64,000 bases of DNA from the NCBI GenBank assembly GCA_030247885.1, contig JAPDRO010000014.1:1-64000 (forward strand). Reading direction: 5' to 3'. This document shows, in pieces, positions 1 to 10,820 of the stretch. The stretch is from Taxawa tesnikishii (nom. ined.). Lineage: Eukaryota > Ascomycota > Dothideomycetes > Dothideales. Each line of letters starts with the position of its first letter. Position 1 is the stretch's first letter. The notes beneath the pieces are model-generated. The model was given only the letters and a program-made list of their open reading frames with translations. It was not told the DNA's origin and did not search any database. Both the position numbers and the translations under genes were made by a program.

Positions 1-84
1 CTAACCTAACCTAACCTAACCTAACCCTAACCCTAACCTAACCTAACCCTAACCCTAACCCTAACCTAACCCTAACCCTAACCC
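1..84. repeat. Telomere repeat array, C-rich strand, mixed CTAAC and CCTAAC units
   Basis: The window opens with about fifteen tandem units of CCTAAC and CTAAC, the C-rich strand of a TTAGGG telomere. The C-rich strand reads 5' to 3' inward, so this is a left chromosome end. About eight units are five bases long (one C short) and seven are six bases long. The mixture may be true variant repeats or a homopolymer undercall of CCC; other genes in the window show the same type of loss. Confidence 0.97.
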
Positions 85-124
85 ACTCACTCACTCACTC
101 ACTCACTCACTCACTCACTCACTC
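84..124. repeat. (ACTC)n microsatellite next to the telomere
   Basis: About ten perfect tandem ACTC units follow directly on the telomere array and then decay into TTACTC/ATTC variants. It marks the boundary between telomere and subtelomere. Confidence 0.95.
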
Positions 125-1295
125 TTATTCTTACTCATTCTTACTCTCACTCACTCACTCTCTTTTTCAATGTTTTTTCTCTTTCTACTTTATTTCTTTC
201 TTTCTATTTTATCTCTCTACTTCTTTTATTCTTCTTATATCTTATTACTCTACTACTTTATTACTTTACTACTCTATTACTCTACTATTCTATTACTCTA
301 CTATTTATTACTCTATTATTTTATTACTTTACTACTTTACTACTTTATTATTTTATTACTTTATTACTATATTTTTATTACTTTCTTATTCTTTTTAAAT
401 ATTACTTTAACTCTACTAATTTATTATTCCATTCTTATATTACTATATCTCTATTACTTTACTCCTTATCTTTTACTATAAATCTCTTATTTTAACTTTT
501 TTCTTTTATTTCTTTTCTTTCTTTTATTTTATCTCTTCTTATTTTCCTATTTTTTACTTTTATTCTATTTCTATATTATTATATCCCTATTACTTAAACT
601 TTCTTTCTTTATTCCTTCCTTATTATAACTCTTATTTTCTAACTTACTTATTTTATTCCTTCTCTTTTTATTACCTTTTCTTTTTATTATCTTCTCTTTT
701 CTTTTATATTATCCTCCCTTACTTTACTTTCCTTTTTACTTTTTTTCTCTTATTCTTAACTAATCTCCTTTTTCTTTTTATATTCCACTATTTTACTTTA
801 ATTTCTTTTACTTTACTATTAAATCTATTAGTTTTTCTTTTTCTTTCTTTTATCTTTTTTTATCTTAAGAGATATATCTTTTCTCTTTAAAATATTATAC
901 TTGTTATAGAGAGAAATATTACCTTTTTTTTTTGAAAATCCTATATAGAGAAATATTGTTCCTTTCTTTAAAACTTAGCTTTTCTATGATTATCGTCTTC
1001 TTCATTTATATACTTACTTTTTACCCTTATTTATCTAAACCCTAACTCTTAGTTCTATATTATCCTATATAATCCCTAAGGTTTAAGAAGAACTTTATTA
1101 TACTTTAGGATTCTTTCTTAACTTCTTTATAACTTAGCTTAAGTCTATTTAACTAAGTTACTTTCCTTATCTATTAGACTTCTTCTTAACTACTCTAACT
1201 AACTTATTATTAGGCGTTTACTTTTTGTTAGGACTCTTTCTTGCTTGTCGGAGCTAGTAAGGACCTAACGTATTTACCTCTTAAGCTATTATCTA
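125..1295. other. Pyrimidine-rich subtelomeric tract, no gene seen
   Basis: The plus strand is mostly T and C for about 900 bases (runs such as TTTCTTTCTTT and TTACTCTATTACTC), with few purines, then shades into more mixed AT-rich sequence. Open frames here encode only low-complexity Leu/Tyr/Phe strings and are not credible genes. The strong strand asymmetry differs from the RIP blocks further in, which have no such bias. Confidence 0.8.
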
Positions 1296-1400
1296 TTTTT
1301 TCCTTCGCTACTTCTTCTGTTTTTTCCTTCACTACTTCTTCTGTTTTTTCCTTCACTACTTCTTCTGTTTTTTCCTTCACTACTTCTTCTGTTTTTTCTT
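1296..1400. repeat. 24-bp minisatellite, about 4.4 copies
   Basis: Four full units of 24 bases start at 1296, 1320, 1344 and 1368, with a partial fifth unit. The first unit differs by one base (GCTACT for ACTACT) and the rest are identical. It lies 40 bases beyond the stop codon of the helicase gene. A small plus-strand frame through it encodes an eight-residue repeat, but nothing supports that frame as a gene. Confidence 0.9.
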
Positions 1401-1438
1401 ATAGGTCGTTGCTATTAGTTGTCTCTGACCTCGCTATC

Positions 1439-4400
1439 TTAGAACGACAATAAAGCCTTTGCCGCTACTCTGACTCCCTGTACCGCCATTCCGCCTCCAA
1501 ATCTTGTCTCCTCTCCCAACCAGTCAAAGAAATCCTCCACCCCGGCGAATCTGCGCCGGAAGTGGTCCTCTAGCCATCTGGCTCCTCCGGCGCTCACGAA
1601 TATCCCGTAACAGAGCGGCAGGACCACGTCTCCGTGCTCACACGCTTCTTCCTTACTGGTCTTGCTGAGCTCAGCCCTTTGGCAGATGGACTGAGGGTTT
1701 AGGCACCAGAAGCAGCTCGTGTACGGACGCAACCACTTTCGTCCGCGTGTCTCGTGCCGCTGCCGTACTCGACTGCGCTCGTGAAACACCTCATGCCGCC
1801 GGGCACACTTGGAGAACTCGTGCTTCCATTCCTCGTCCATCGCACGGCAGAGCAAGCATGTCCCGCGCACGCTGGCCAGGTCCAGACGGTAGTTGACAAG
1901 TTCGGAGTGAGCCTGCAGCCGCTCTTGCTGGATGAGATCGAGTCCGGTGTGGGCGGTCTGCCGTCTTGTCGCGTCCGAGGCTGCGATTGGATCCTCGTGA
2001 GCCGCTTTGCAGACGTCGCAAGCCACGTCTTCCGGCATGCACCACCTTCGGTGCTGAGCGAGATCGAGGTGTTCGCTCAGCGAAGTTCGGAAACATTGCT
2101 CGCCTCGTAAGTACTTGTGCACGGCCTGCTTGTCCCGTCGCTTGCGAAGTGACACGTCGTCCCTGCAGCTGCCCGTCTGCTCCGAACCGACGTCGACGTC
2201 GTCTTCGAGCTGTGCCTGCCACGTCGCCGGCAGGAGAACCATCGAGTACGCCTCCATCCCGTCGCGGCCGGCCCGACCCGACTCCTGCGCGAAGGTGACC
2301 AACGAGTCCGGCTCCCCTACGTTCATGACCAGACGTACATGAGCGTGGTCGAAGCCTTCGGCAAGAGCGGTCGTGGCAACGAGATACGGGCGGTCGGAGG
2401 TATGGATCCAGCGATCAACGATGAGCTTCTTCTGTTCCGGCGTTCCGCTCTTTGCGGTGTATGCAGCACAACCAAGCAGTTGGCACAGGCTGTCCGCGTC
2501 CTCACACGTTCGGACGTATAGGACGATCTTGTCACGGGAATGATCGAACAGGTCGGAGTCGCGCCACGCGTCTTGCGCTTCGACCGCACTCTGCTCCAGA
2601 AGGCTGCCTTTGCGAGGGTCTGCCCTGCGGACCATGTAGAATATGTTGGGTCGGTTGCTCGATGCTCTGATGGTTGTCGGACGGTAGAGGTAGTTGCGCT
2701 CCTCAAACTCCTCTTTCATGGACGGAGGCAGTGTGGCTGTCAGGTAGACAAACTGCGTCCTGAGATTGCGGACCGCAGTAAGGTCGACGATGCTCGATCG
2801 GTAGTCAACGGCAGTCACCGTCAGGTGGCATTCGTCGATCACGATTCGATCGAGTTTCTGCTGGACGATCAGGCTTCGTGCGTATTTCGTGAAGTGTGTT
2901 GTGGCCGCAGCCTCAACGCTGACGATTATCAGCGATGCTTCTCGACTTTCTCCCGGCAACCATTCGAGGTGAGCGATGTTCAGTTCCCGTATCCGCCGAA
3001 GCAGGTCTGCCCGAAGGGATACGAGCGGCACGATGAGGATGGTGATCCCGGCATCAGGCAGCGTACACGGCAACATGAAGGACAGGCTCTTTCCGGCTCC
3101 GGTTGGCAAGATGGCCACCACCTGCTCCGTCCACGACATGATCGTGGTGAGGGTCTGTTCCTGCTCCCTCGATTTCCACATCATTCTCTGGTTGCCGTAG
3201 AGCTTTCTGAGCCCTTCCAGCAGAGCCTCTGCCGACCACGGTTTGCGGGGCCGATAGACACCCTTGGCAAGTCGTTCCTTCAGTCGACACTCTTCTCCGT
3301 CCCTCTTTCGCTTCTTGCCTTTTAGCATCGTCTCCACTCCCCAGAAGTCCTGCCACAACGTTGACGCGCGAAGTCCCATTCGGATCAGCCCGTCCCACAC
3401 GTTGCCGAAGGTCGCTCCCGTCTGATTGGCATACGCCCTGTTGACCGTGCGTGTCTTGTGGTTGCGCTGTCTCGTCATCGCTCGGATATCCTCCTCCATC
3501 TCCTCGGCGTCCTCGTCGTCTTCGTTGACTTCGAAGCAGCCTATGTTGCTCGCAAACTTGGTCTTGACGATGGCCACGCTCATCTGGCGCCAGTTGGAAA
3601 CGTGAAGCCGGGGTGTGCACGCCCGAGCACTGGCTTCCTCCAGACAACGACTCAACCGTCCTTCGCCCCACACCTTTCCGTCTTTCTCCCACAAGAACGA
3701 GGAGAGCAGTGCCTTTGGTGATTGCTGCCGCAGAAAGACCTGTCGTAGCGGCACGACATAGACGAGGTAATCCAGCAACAGGTCGCCCACCGGATTGGCG
3801 AGAAACCGGATGTTTTCCTTGTACCTGCCCGTCTGCTGCTGACCTTTGTGGTATTTGACATGTATCATGACACGATCGTGGCGGAGTGTGATGGATCGTC
3901 GTCGTTGCGTGTTCCGCCAGGTCATGGAGAAGAACTCGCTTTCGCGGATGGGCTGACCGCCACTGATGTGAACGAGGACACACAAGCGTTTCAAGAACTC
4001 CTGCACAGTTGCCTCGTAGCCGGCTAGCGCACTGTCCCTCCAAACGAAGCCGCTCGCTGATCGACGGTCTTGCTGAAGGAAAAGGCGGCACAGTTGCTCG
4101 GAACGCTCAACGGCGGCCAACAGAGCTTTGTCCGTCCCCTCAGCAGGAGAGCGTTGTCACGATGCTGGATCAAGCTCCAGCCGACGGTATCGACGTTGCC
4201 GCTATCTCTAAGCGCCCAAGACTGCATGCGGCGTAGGTCCTTCTGACCCAGCAGCAAGTCGTCGTACAGTAGCCGTTCGCACTCACGGTATTCGGAGAGC
4301 AGTAGCGTGGGGATCTGGTCCATACGCAGCTCTGTATCTTCGTATGTCAGGACCTGTTCGCTTTCGTCCCAACAGGCCTCATGATCACCCACGCTGTCCT

Positions 4401-5872
4401 TCGAGATGCGAAACAGCAACAGGCGCCAGCGGAGTATCTCCCCATCGGCGTCTCGGCCGTCTGCTGCAGATAACTCTCACAGCATTCCTTGACGAGCGCG
4501 AGCGTTTCTCCCCACCCTGCCGCTCTTTGCGAGCACAGTCATAGAAGATCAGCAGCTGCGCGACCCATATCATCGCAGACAGACTGCTGTTGAAGTTGCC
4601 GGGTTCCATCCAGCCTTGCGTAGACGGCTTGATGCTTAGCATCGCGCAGAAGCTCACTATTGGCGAGCGGTACCGTCGGGCTCCGGTAGTGTGACGGATA
4701 ACGAGCATCCATAACTCAACCAGCCCATCTCTCAGTTGGCCCTTGATCCCTTCACCCGTGCCCGTCGCTCCCCGTTCTGCTAACCGACGGAGGTTATGCC
4801 ACACCACCCTTTGCTTGTCCGTCGGTTCGATCACGTCCTCTGGCCGGATCGTCTCCTCCGAGTCAGCACTGAAGTGGTACTCGTCACAGATCGCCACTCG
4901 CTCCAGGTACGACAGGAACTGTGACGCCAGCTTGAAGTAGACCTTGAGCGTGCCGGGCTCCTTGTAAGGATCGAACGGCCGAACCTTCCCAATCGACTCG
5001 ACCTGCGACGACTGGAACCGACTGAGAACGACGCGACATGGCCAAGTGAGCATACAGTCGGGTCCGTCGAAACACCAGCCGTGCGCCTCCCTGAGCACGT
5101 CCTCCATCGCATCGACGATCGTCCGCAGAGGACATCCTTCGTCTCGCGAGGGCACGGCGATCGCTGCTCGGATCTCGTCTTTCTTCAAGCCGCAGACATG
5201 GTCGACGATGCCGGTCTCTCTGAGCCATGGTACCACGGTAGAACGATGCTCGTCGAATCCGCGGACACGGTTGGCCGCAGATGCGGCGTCGCGCTCTGCC
5301 TGAAGGATGTCTTCTTCTTGCGTCCGGAAGAAGTCACGCTGGTGACCGGCTCGCCTCCGACCGCAAATCTCCAGGTCCGCTACTTGGACCTCGAAGTACC
5401 TCTGCCAGCTTCCGACCTTGAAGAAACGCTGACAGGCGCGGTCGCAAGACCACAGCTTGTTGTGGGTATGGACCTGCTTCAAACGAGCATCGCCGCCTCG
5501 CTTCTGTCCGTTGACCCAGCCGTGTTGCCGCTCACAATGATCTTGCATGCCACGCGGAGTGCGGCATATATAGGGACAAAGCCTGCCTTCGCCATCTTTC
5601 CCGCCACACTTCAAGCCGTCGAAGTACACCGGAAGTCCCGTTACGGGAGGCTCTGTTGCTGCTGGATAGATGACATCTGCCTCGACTTGCGCAAGTTCGG
5701 TAAAAGACCCGACTTTGGCAATAATGTCCCGCCGTTGTTGTAAGCTGAGACGCTTGTGATGCACACGAAGATGTTTGGCGAGCTGCGAAGGTACGACTGC
5801 ATACTGACAATGGATGCAAACAAGGATGCGGTGCTGGGCGACTACTTGGAAGAGACGATGAAAATCATCCAT
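1439..5872 (-). CDS. Telomere-linked RecQ-type DNA helicase with OrsD-like zinc-finger N-terminus, frame interrupted
   Basis: Subtelomeric RecQ-family helicase of the fungal TLH type, expected to unwind DNA in the nucleus. From the ATG at 5872 the N-terminus has C2H2-like cysteines (CIHCQYAVVPSQLAKHLRVHH region) typical of OrsD-domain proteins. The helicase core shows Walker A PTGAGKS near 3088-3110, the DEAH-type box IDECH near 2826-2840, TATLPP, and motif VI QESGRAGRDG near 2256-2290. Cysteine pairs near the C-terminus (CDVC, CLLC, CFWC) suggest a zinc module. The reading is split into three pieces at 4510-4513, 4440-4443 and 4136-4139. Each is a run of four C on the plus strand, and each is off by exactly one base. 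Apart from these the protein (about 1,478 residues) is clean, so the slips look like sequence undercalls or very recent loss. Position next to the telomere is the usual place for this family. Confidence 0.88.
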
Positions 5873-6330
5873 CTGAGTCTTGGCTTGCCTTCACGGCTGC
5901 CATACTTGCGAGGCCAGACATAGCTATATTACCTTTCTAAGGATTTAAAGGATCCATGTGATGCTCAGGATCAATTGTTTAGAGCGTACTGATCACGTCG
6001 CATAGACACAGGGCTGGTCTTTGTTTGGAGAGGCCGCCCTGCGAAAATGCGGGAGTGGCCTATGCACAAGGCGCCTCATCTTTTTCCTTTTAAGACCGCC
6101 GCCCTTGATGTTCCATGTATATGGCATATATATGAGTGGTGTTTGGCATGCAGAGAGAATAACCTTATGACAGTATAGTGTGTGGGTTTCGAGAAGGTTG
6201 GGGCTCGGGAAGGCAAACGAATCGTGGTCAACAGGTGCAAACGAATCGTGGTCGTTCCTCTAACCCTTAGGGTTATAGCCCACGCAAAAGCAAACGAATC
6301 GTGGCCATTCGTTTGACTTCTACGAGTAGG
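5873..6330. other. Intergenic region upstream of helicase with three copies of a 15-mer
   Basis: Ordinary base composition to about 6310. GCAAACGAATCGTGG occurs at 6213, 6237 and 6290, and a short inverted echo (ATTCGTTTG) follows at about 6306. The helicase promoter should lie here. No coding frame is credible. The triple repeat abuts the edge of a RIP-mutated transposon fragment and may belong to that element's neighbour or be a local binding-site cluster. Confidence 0.7.
6261..6275. repeat. Perfect 15-base palindrome of head-to-head telomere units
   Basis: TAACCCTTAGGGTTA reads as one C-strand telomere unit meeting one G-strand unit. It sits between the second and third copies of the 15-mer repeat. 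It is either an interstitial telomere relic or chance. Confidence 0.6.
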
Positions 6331-7025
6331 CGATTATAAAGGATAATATCTAAGTAAGCTTTAAAGGCGCTAGTTTAGTTCCCTATAACTTAGAGTAAGT
6401 ACTATCGAAGCTTAACGTAGTACTTCGTACGCTAATACTCGTACTATTAGAAGTTACCTTATAGGAGTTTAAAATACTAGCTAATCTAAAGGAGATAAAG
6501 GCGTAAATAACGCTAGTCTACGAGCGTATATAACTATATAGGAATTCGCTTATCTCGCCTCTTCTATAGGCTATAAATTCGCTTACTAAAGGTATAGTAA
6601 TTATAGGTTATAAATTAGAGTTATAAACAAGGGAAATTATAGGTCTTCGGAAGTCGATTAAGGCGTTAATAGAGTAGCGTAGTCGTAAAAGAAAGTATAT
6701 TCGAATAGAGGAGAGTCTTATAGTAAGTAACGTATAGGATTTAATAGCTAATAAGGACGATAGTAGTAACGAGGGTACTACCTAGCCTATAAAGAAGGTA
6801 CGTACGTAGAGGTACTATAAATATTGCGGTAAGACTAGCTATAATACGCGTACTTATACTATAGAAATAGTAGATCTAGATAATAGCGATACTTCTAAAT
6901 AGTACTATAGACTAGAGTATGTTTTTATATAGTATTATAGTACGGAGGTAATAGTTTATAATAGTCGCGATATTAGTAAGGGCAAACTACTTAGTAATAG
7001 TAGACCGCTCGGTAATAAAACACGT
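6331..7025 (+). mobile_element. 3' fragment of pogo-like element, family G, RIP-mutated
   Basis: This stretch matches the last 695 bases of element G (28633-29328), including the 3' terminal repeat, which here is less mutated (CCGCTCGGTAATAAAACACGT then TA). The 5' two thirds are absent, and the break abuts the triple 15-mer repeat. It carries only the tail of the transposase frame. Confidence 0.8.
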
Positions 7026-7071
7026 TAACGCTCGTAATATAATAGTAAATAAGTTACGAAAATATAAAATA

Positions 7072-8118
7072 AGTAACTATAGTAAATAAGTTATAAAAAT
7101 AGTTTATAAGTTTTATATTTACGTTTTATATAAGAGTCTATATATTTCCTTAACTTAATATAAGTACGCGACTCTTATATACGACGCGATTCCTTTAGTA
7201 TTAATATAGATTTATATTCTTTACGTAGTTAATTAATAATTAACGTTATTTACTTTACCTTTTATATTAACTTAATAGTCGCGCTATCGTATAGTTATAC
7301 GGTTACTTTATACGAATATTAAACCCTCTAAACTATAACTCTAACGTAACTCTAAGTACCCTTTAATATACGATTTTAACCTTAAGATTATAACTAGAGC
7401 TATAGCGTATATATACGATAAATATATCTAAATTTAAGACGGTTTTAAGGCGAGAATAAAACGCAAATATACGCCTTTTTATAACGAGTTTTACTCCCTA
7501 TAATATAAACTATTAAGGTAACCTTAACTTTAAGTATATCTTAGTATTAATAAATAATAAGTTCTTACTTACGTCCTCGTTAAGTATTTAGGATAGTAAC
7601 TATAGCGAATAAGTTATAAAAATAGTTTATAAGTTTTATGTTTATATTTTATAAAAGAGTCTATATATTTCCTTAACTTAATATAAGTATACGACTCTTA
7701 TATATAACGTAATTCCTTTAGCGTTAATATAGATTTGCATTCTTTATATAGTTAATTAATAATTAATGTTATTTACTTTACTTTCTATACTAGCTTAGTA
7801 GTCGCGCTATCGTATAGTCGTATAGTTACTTTATACGAATATTAAACCCTTTAAACTATAACCCTAACGTAACTCTAAGTACCCTTTAATATATAATTTT
7901 AACTTTAAAATTACGACTAAAGTTACGGCGTATATATACGATAAATATATTTAAATTTAGGACGGTTCTAAGGCGGGAATAAAACGCGAATATATGCCTT
8001 TTTATAACGAGTTTCTACCCCTTATAATATAAACTATTAAGGTAACCTTAACTCTAAGTATTTCTTAATACTAATAAATAATAAGTTCTTACTTACGTCT
8101 TTATTAAGTATTTAGAAT
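7072..8118. repeat. Direct tandem repeat, two units of about 523 bp, RIP-mutated
   Basis: The segment starting at 7072 recurs starting at about 7595, with a constant offset of 523-524 bases through to about 8118. The units differ mostly by C/T and G/A changes, as expected if RIP acted on both after duplication. No gene recognised. The second unit ends at the start of Fot1 copy A. Confidence 0.85.
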
Positions 8119-8119
8119 A

Positions 8120-9967
8120 AGTATTTAGAATAGGAAGTTAACTAAGTAAAGAAGCTAACTACTTAAATATAACCCTTTTATCTTTAAATATTCCTATTAT
8201 TAATTATAAGTACTTTTATACTTAGTAAGCTAGCTTATTTTAAAGCTAATATCTAAGATACTATTATTACTCTTAAAGAAAAGAAATATACTTCGATTTA
8301 ATAAGTAGCTAGCGTATTTAAAATCCCTTATAGTACTTTACGTAATCGAATAGTAGGATATAAATTACGCGCTATAGTATATAAAATAAAGTAAATTCTC
8401 TTAAACGCGAAAGAAAAGATATTAGTACGATAAATTATACGTTTTATACGTACTAAATTCTCCGCTTTACTTACGTTATTTATATAAATAGTCGAAGAAG
8501 TTTAATATAAATATATATAATTATCGAAGACTTTATAATTATCCTTTTAACTAATTAGTAAAAAGTAACTCGACTACTTTAAGACTTATTATCTTAAGAT
8601 CTTAAGTATTTAAACTTATTAAATTAAGAGCGTATGCTTTAATATAATAAGTTATAACGCTATAAAGAAGTAGTTTAACGTAGTAATAAAGCTTTTTATA
8701 GAATATAACTACTCTCTAAAGCGCGTCTATAATATAGACGAGTTTAACTTTACTATTAAAGTAAGTTAAATATTAAGAATATTAGTTAATATACGCGAGG
8801 TATTTAGCTAGAAGGTAATTATAAGCTATTAAGAGTAAATAATAATAATTAAGTATATAAGCGCTATTAGAGAAACTATATTACTCTTAATTATCTTTAA
8901 GGCTAAATATACTAATATAATATAAGTACTTATATATACGCCTTTAAACTAAAAGTTCTTAACTAGTAGTAATAGCTAAATATTTTATAGTTATAGTTTA
9001 TAGTAACTAACTATAGTTTTTAAGCTCTTAATATAGTTTAATAACCTTATAATATAAAGAATACTAATTATAGACGGCTATAATAACTATATAATAGCGA
9101 AAGTAATAGCCTTTTATATAGAGAATATAATCGACTTACTTATCCTATTACCTTACTATTTATATATACTTTAACTACTCGATATTAAGGTATTTATACT
9201 ATTAAAGTATACGCTAACTTTAGAGACTAATATTACTTTATAAGTCGATTTTAGCTATATATTACGCGTAAAGTAAATAGAAATATATATTTACGTAAGA
9301 ACTAGAGTTTTTACTACTTATAATATTATTAGTAAATAGCGTAAAAAGGCCTTATACTATTAAGCCTTATAATAGTACTTAATAAGCTACTTACAAAGCT
9401 AACTATAGTAGACTTATAACCTTATATACTTTTATAATAAGTTAATTTAAACCTTTTACTACTATATAGCTTTCCTTTAAATAATACTAAACTTTATAAA
9501 GTAAATATAATACTTAACTTAGTAATTTAAGTTATATAAGATCTTCCTTCTTTAATTAAGTACTATATAAAACGAATAACTTACGCTTTTAAAGTAATAT
9601 ATAGCGAGAATATAACTTTATAAAAGTAAGTTAAAGAGTAGTAAAAGCTTCTTAATTCTTAAAAGTCTAAAAAGAAGAGTAAGTAAGTCGTATTAAAAGG
9701 GAAGTTTATATTTAATATATAAGAAGTACTCGAAATAATAAGGAAAGTAAAAGTAAATATAGTAAAGAAAAAGTCGCGTAAGTAACTATATAAGCGTTTA
9801 ATTAAAGAAGTAGTTAAAGAAAAGTAAAATAAAATACTTAAAAATATATATAGTAACTCGGATTTAAACTATATCCTTATTATAATACGTAGATAGTAAT
9901 TAATATAAAAGAAGTAATAGTTTAATAGTTAGCTTTCTTACTTAGTTAACTTCTTTATAGTTTACGT
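8120..9967 (+). mobile_element. Fot1/pogo-like DNA transposon, copy A (subfamily 1), RIP-mutated
   Basis: A member of the five-copy family described at copy D. The 3' end is clear (ATAGTTTACGT then TA at 9968); the 5' terminal repeat is poorly preserved, so the start is approximate. Length is about 1,848 bp. The reading frame follows the other copies but is full of TAA and TAG where glutamine codons are expected. Internally it matches copy C more closely than B, D or E. Confidence 0.85.
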
Positions 9968-9969
9968 TA

Positions 9970-10820
9970 TTAAAGTTATAATAATTATACTTTCTTTAAT
10001 ATAATATACTCGAAGAAGAATTTAAAAATACGCTAATAAGGTTATATACGCGGTTACCGTTATTAAAATACGCGTATAAGTAAGATTTATCGACTTTTTA
10101 TAGTAAATATATAAATAAAAGAACTATAATATAATAGAGGTTTAAATAGTTCTAAAAACTAGCTTAGCTTACTTTCTAACGTTAACTACACTATCTATAT
10201 ACTGTTTCTAGAAGCTACACTACAGTTGTAAGGGTATATACCGTGAGATAATAGTAAGTTGGGACAGTTTGGGCAACTTTGGTGGGGCAAGCTAACAAAA
10301 TTCCCGGAATTCCCCACCGATTCTGAATACGAGAATAAACGCCAAGTCAGCGCCTCGCCGTGAACGCTTCGGATCATGAAGCTCCGCAAGCCTCAGTCAG
10401 CTCACTACTGATCCTCCTCGCAGTGCTCGGAGATAATCTTGGTCCGGCAGAGGGATTAATCAGCGGAAGAAAGCGAAGCCAGGTGAGATAGCTTGTAGAG
10501 CCGCCGAGCGTCGGAGTGTCGGCCCATCGGCCCTCCGAGATAGCATAAACGAGCCGATTTACCGGCTGTCCTAATCTGAGCGGGGACAGACACGCTTGAT
10601 GTGAATATGTCAGCGGTCGTTCATGCGAAGCCTACTTATATCCCCAGACCACCATACCCTGTCTACCCTGTTTCTACGGCAGAGAGGATCTCATAATGGT
10701 GTGAATCATTTCATTATAGGACTAGTTGCAAGAGTGCCGGCTTTCTTGCAAGCTAAGAAGGCCTACTCACCATAGCGAAGCATTCAAAGAACTGTCGTCG
10801 ATCTTTGACGGCCCACGGAA
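9970..10820. other. Edge of RIP block and upstream region of the carboxylesterase gene
   Basis: AT-rich mutated sequence stops abruptly near 10190. Beyond it base composition is normal and CpA/TpG reappear. The 5' region of the esterase gene lies in 10200-10820. A 64-residue minus-strand open frame here has no recognisable features and I do not call it. Confidence 0.7.

Noticed and set aside
170-481. 103-residue open frame near the telomere
   Set aside because: Low-complexity Leu/Tyr/Phe string produced by the pyrimidine-rich tract; no gene features.
1241-1453. Plus-strand frame with an eight-residue repeat
   Set aside because: Arises from the 24-bp minisatellite and overlaps the end of the helicase gene; no independent support.
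4100-4550. Programmed frameshifting or introns in the helicase gene
   Set aside because: Three shifts in the same direction at C4 runs with no slippery-site or splice signals; undercalled bases are simpler.
7072-8118. Pair of LTRs around an internal region
   Set aside because: The two units are directly adjacent with nothing between, and no end motifs were found; kept as a tandem duplication.
10195-10389. 64-residue minus-strand frame
   Set aside because: No family features, start context or neighbours that support it.
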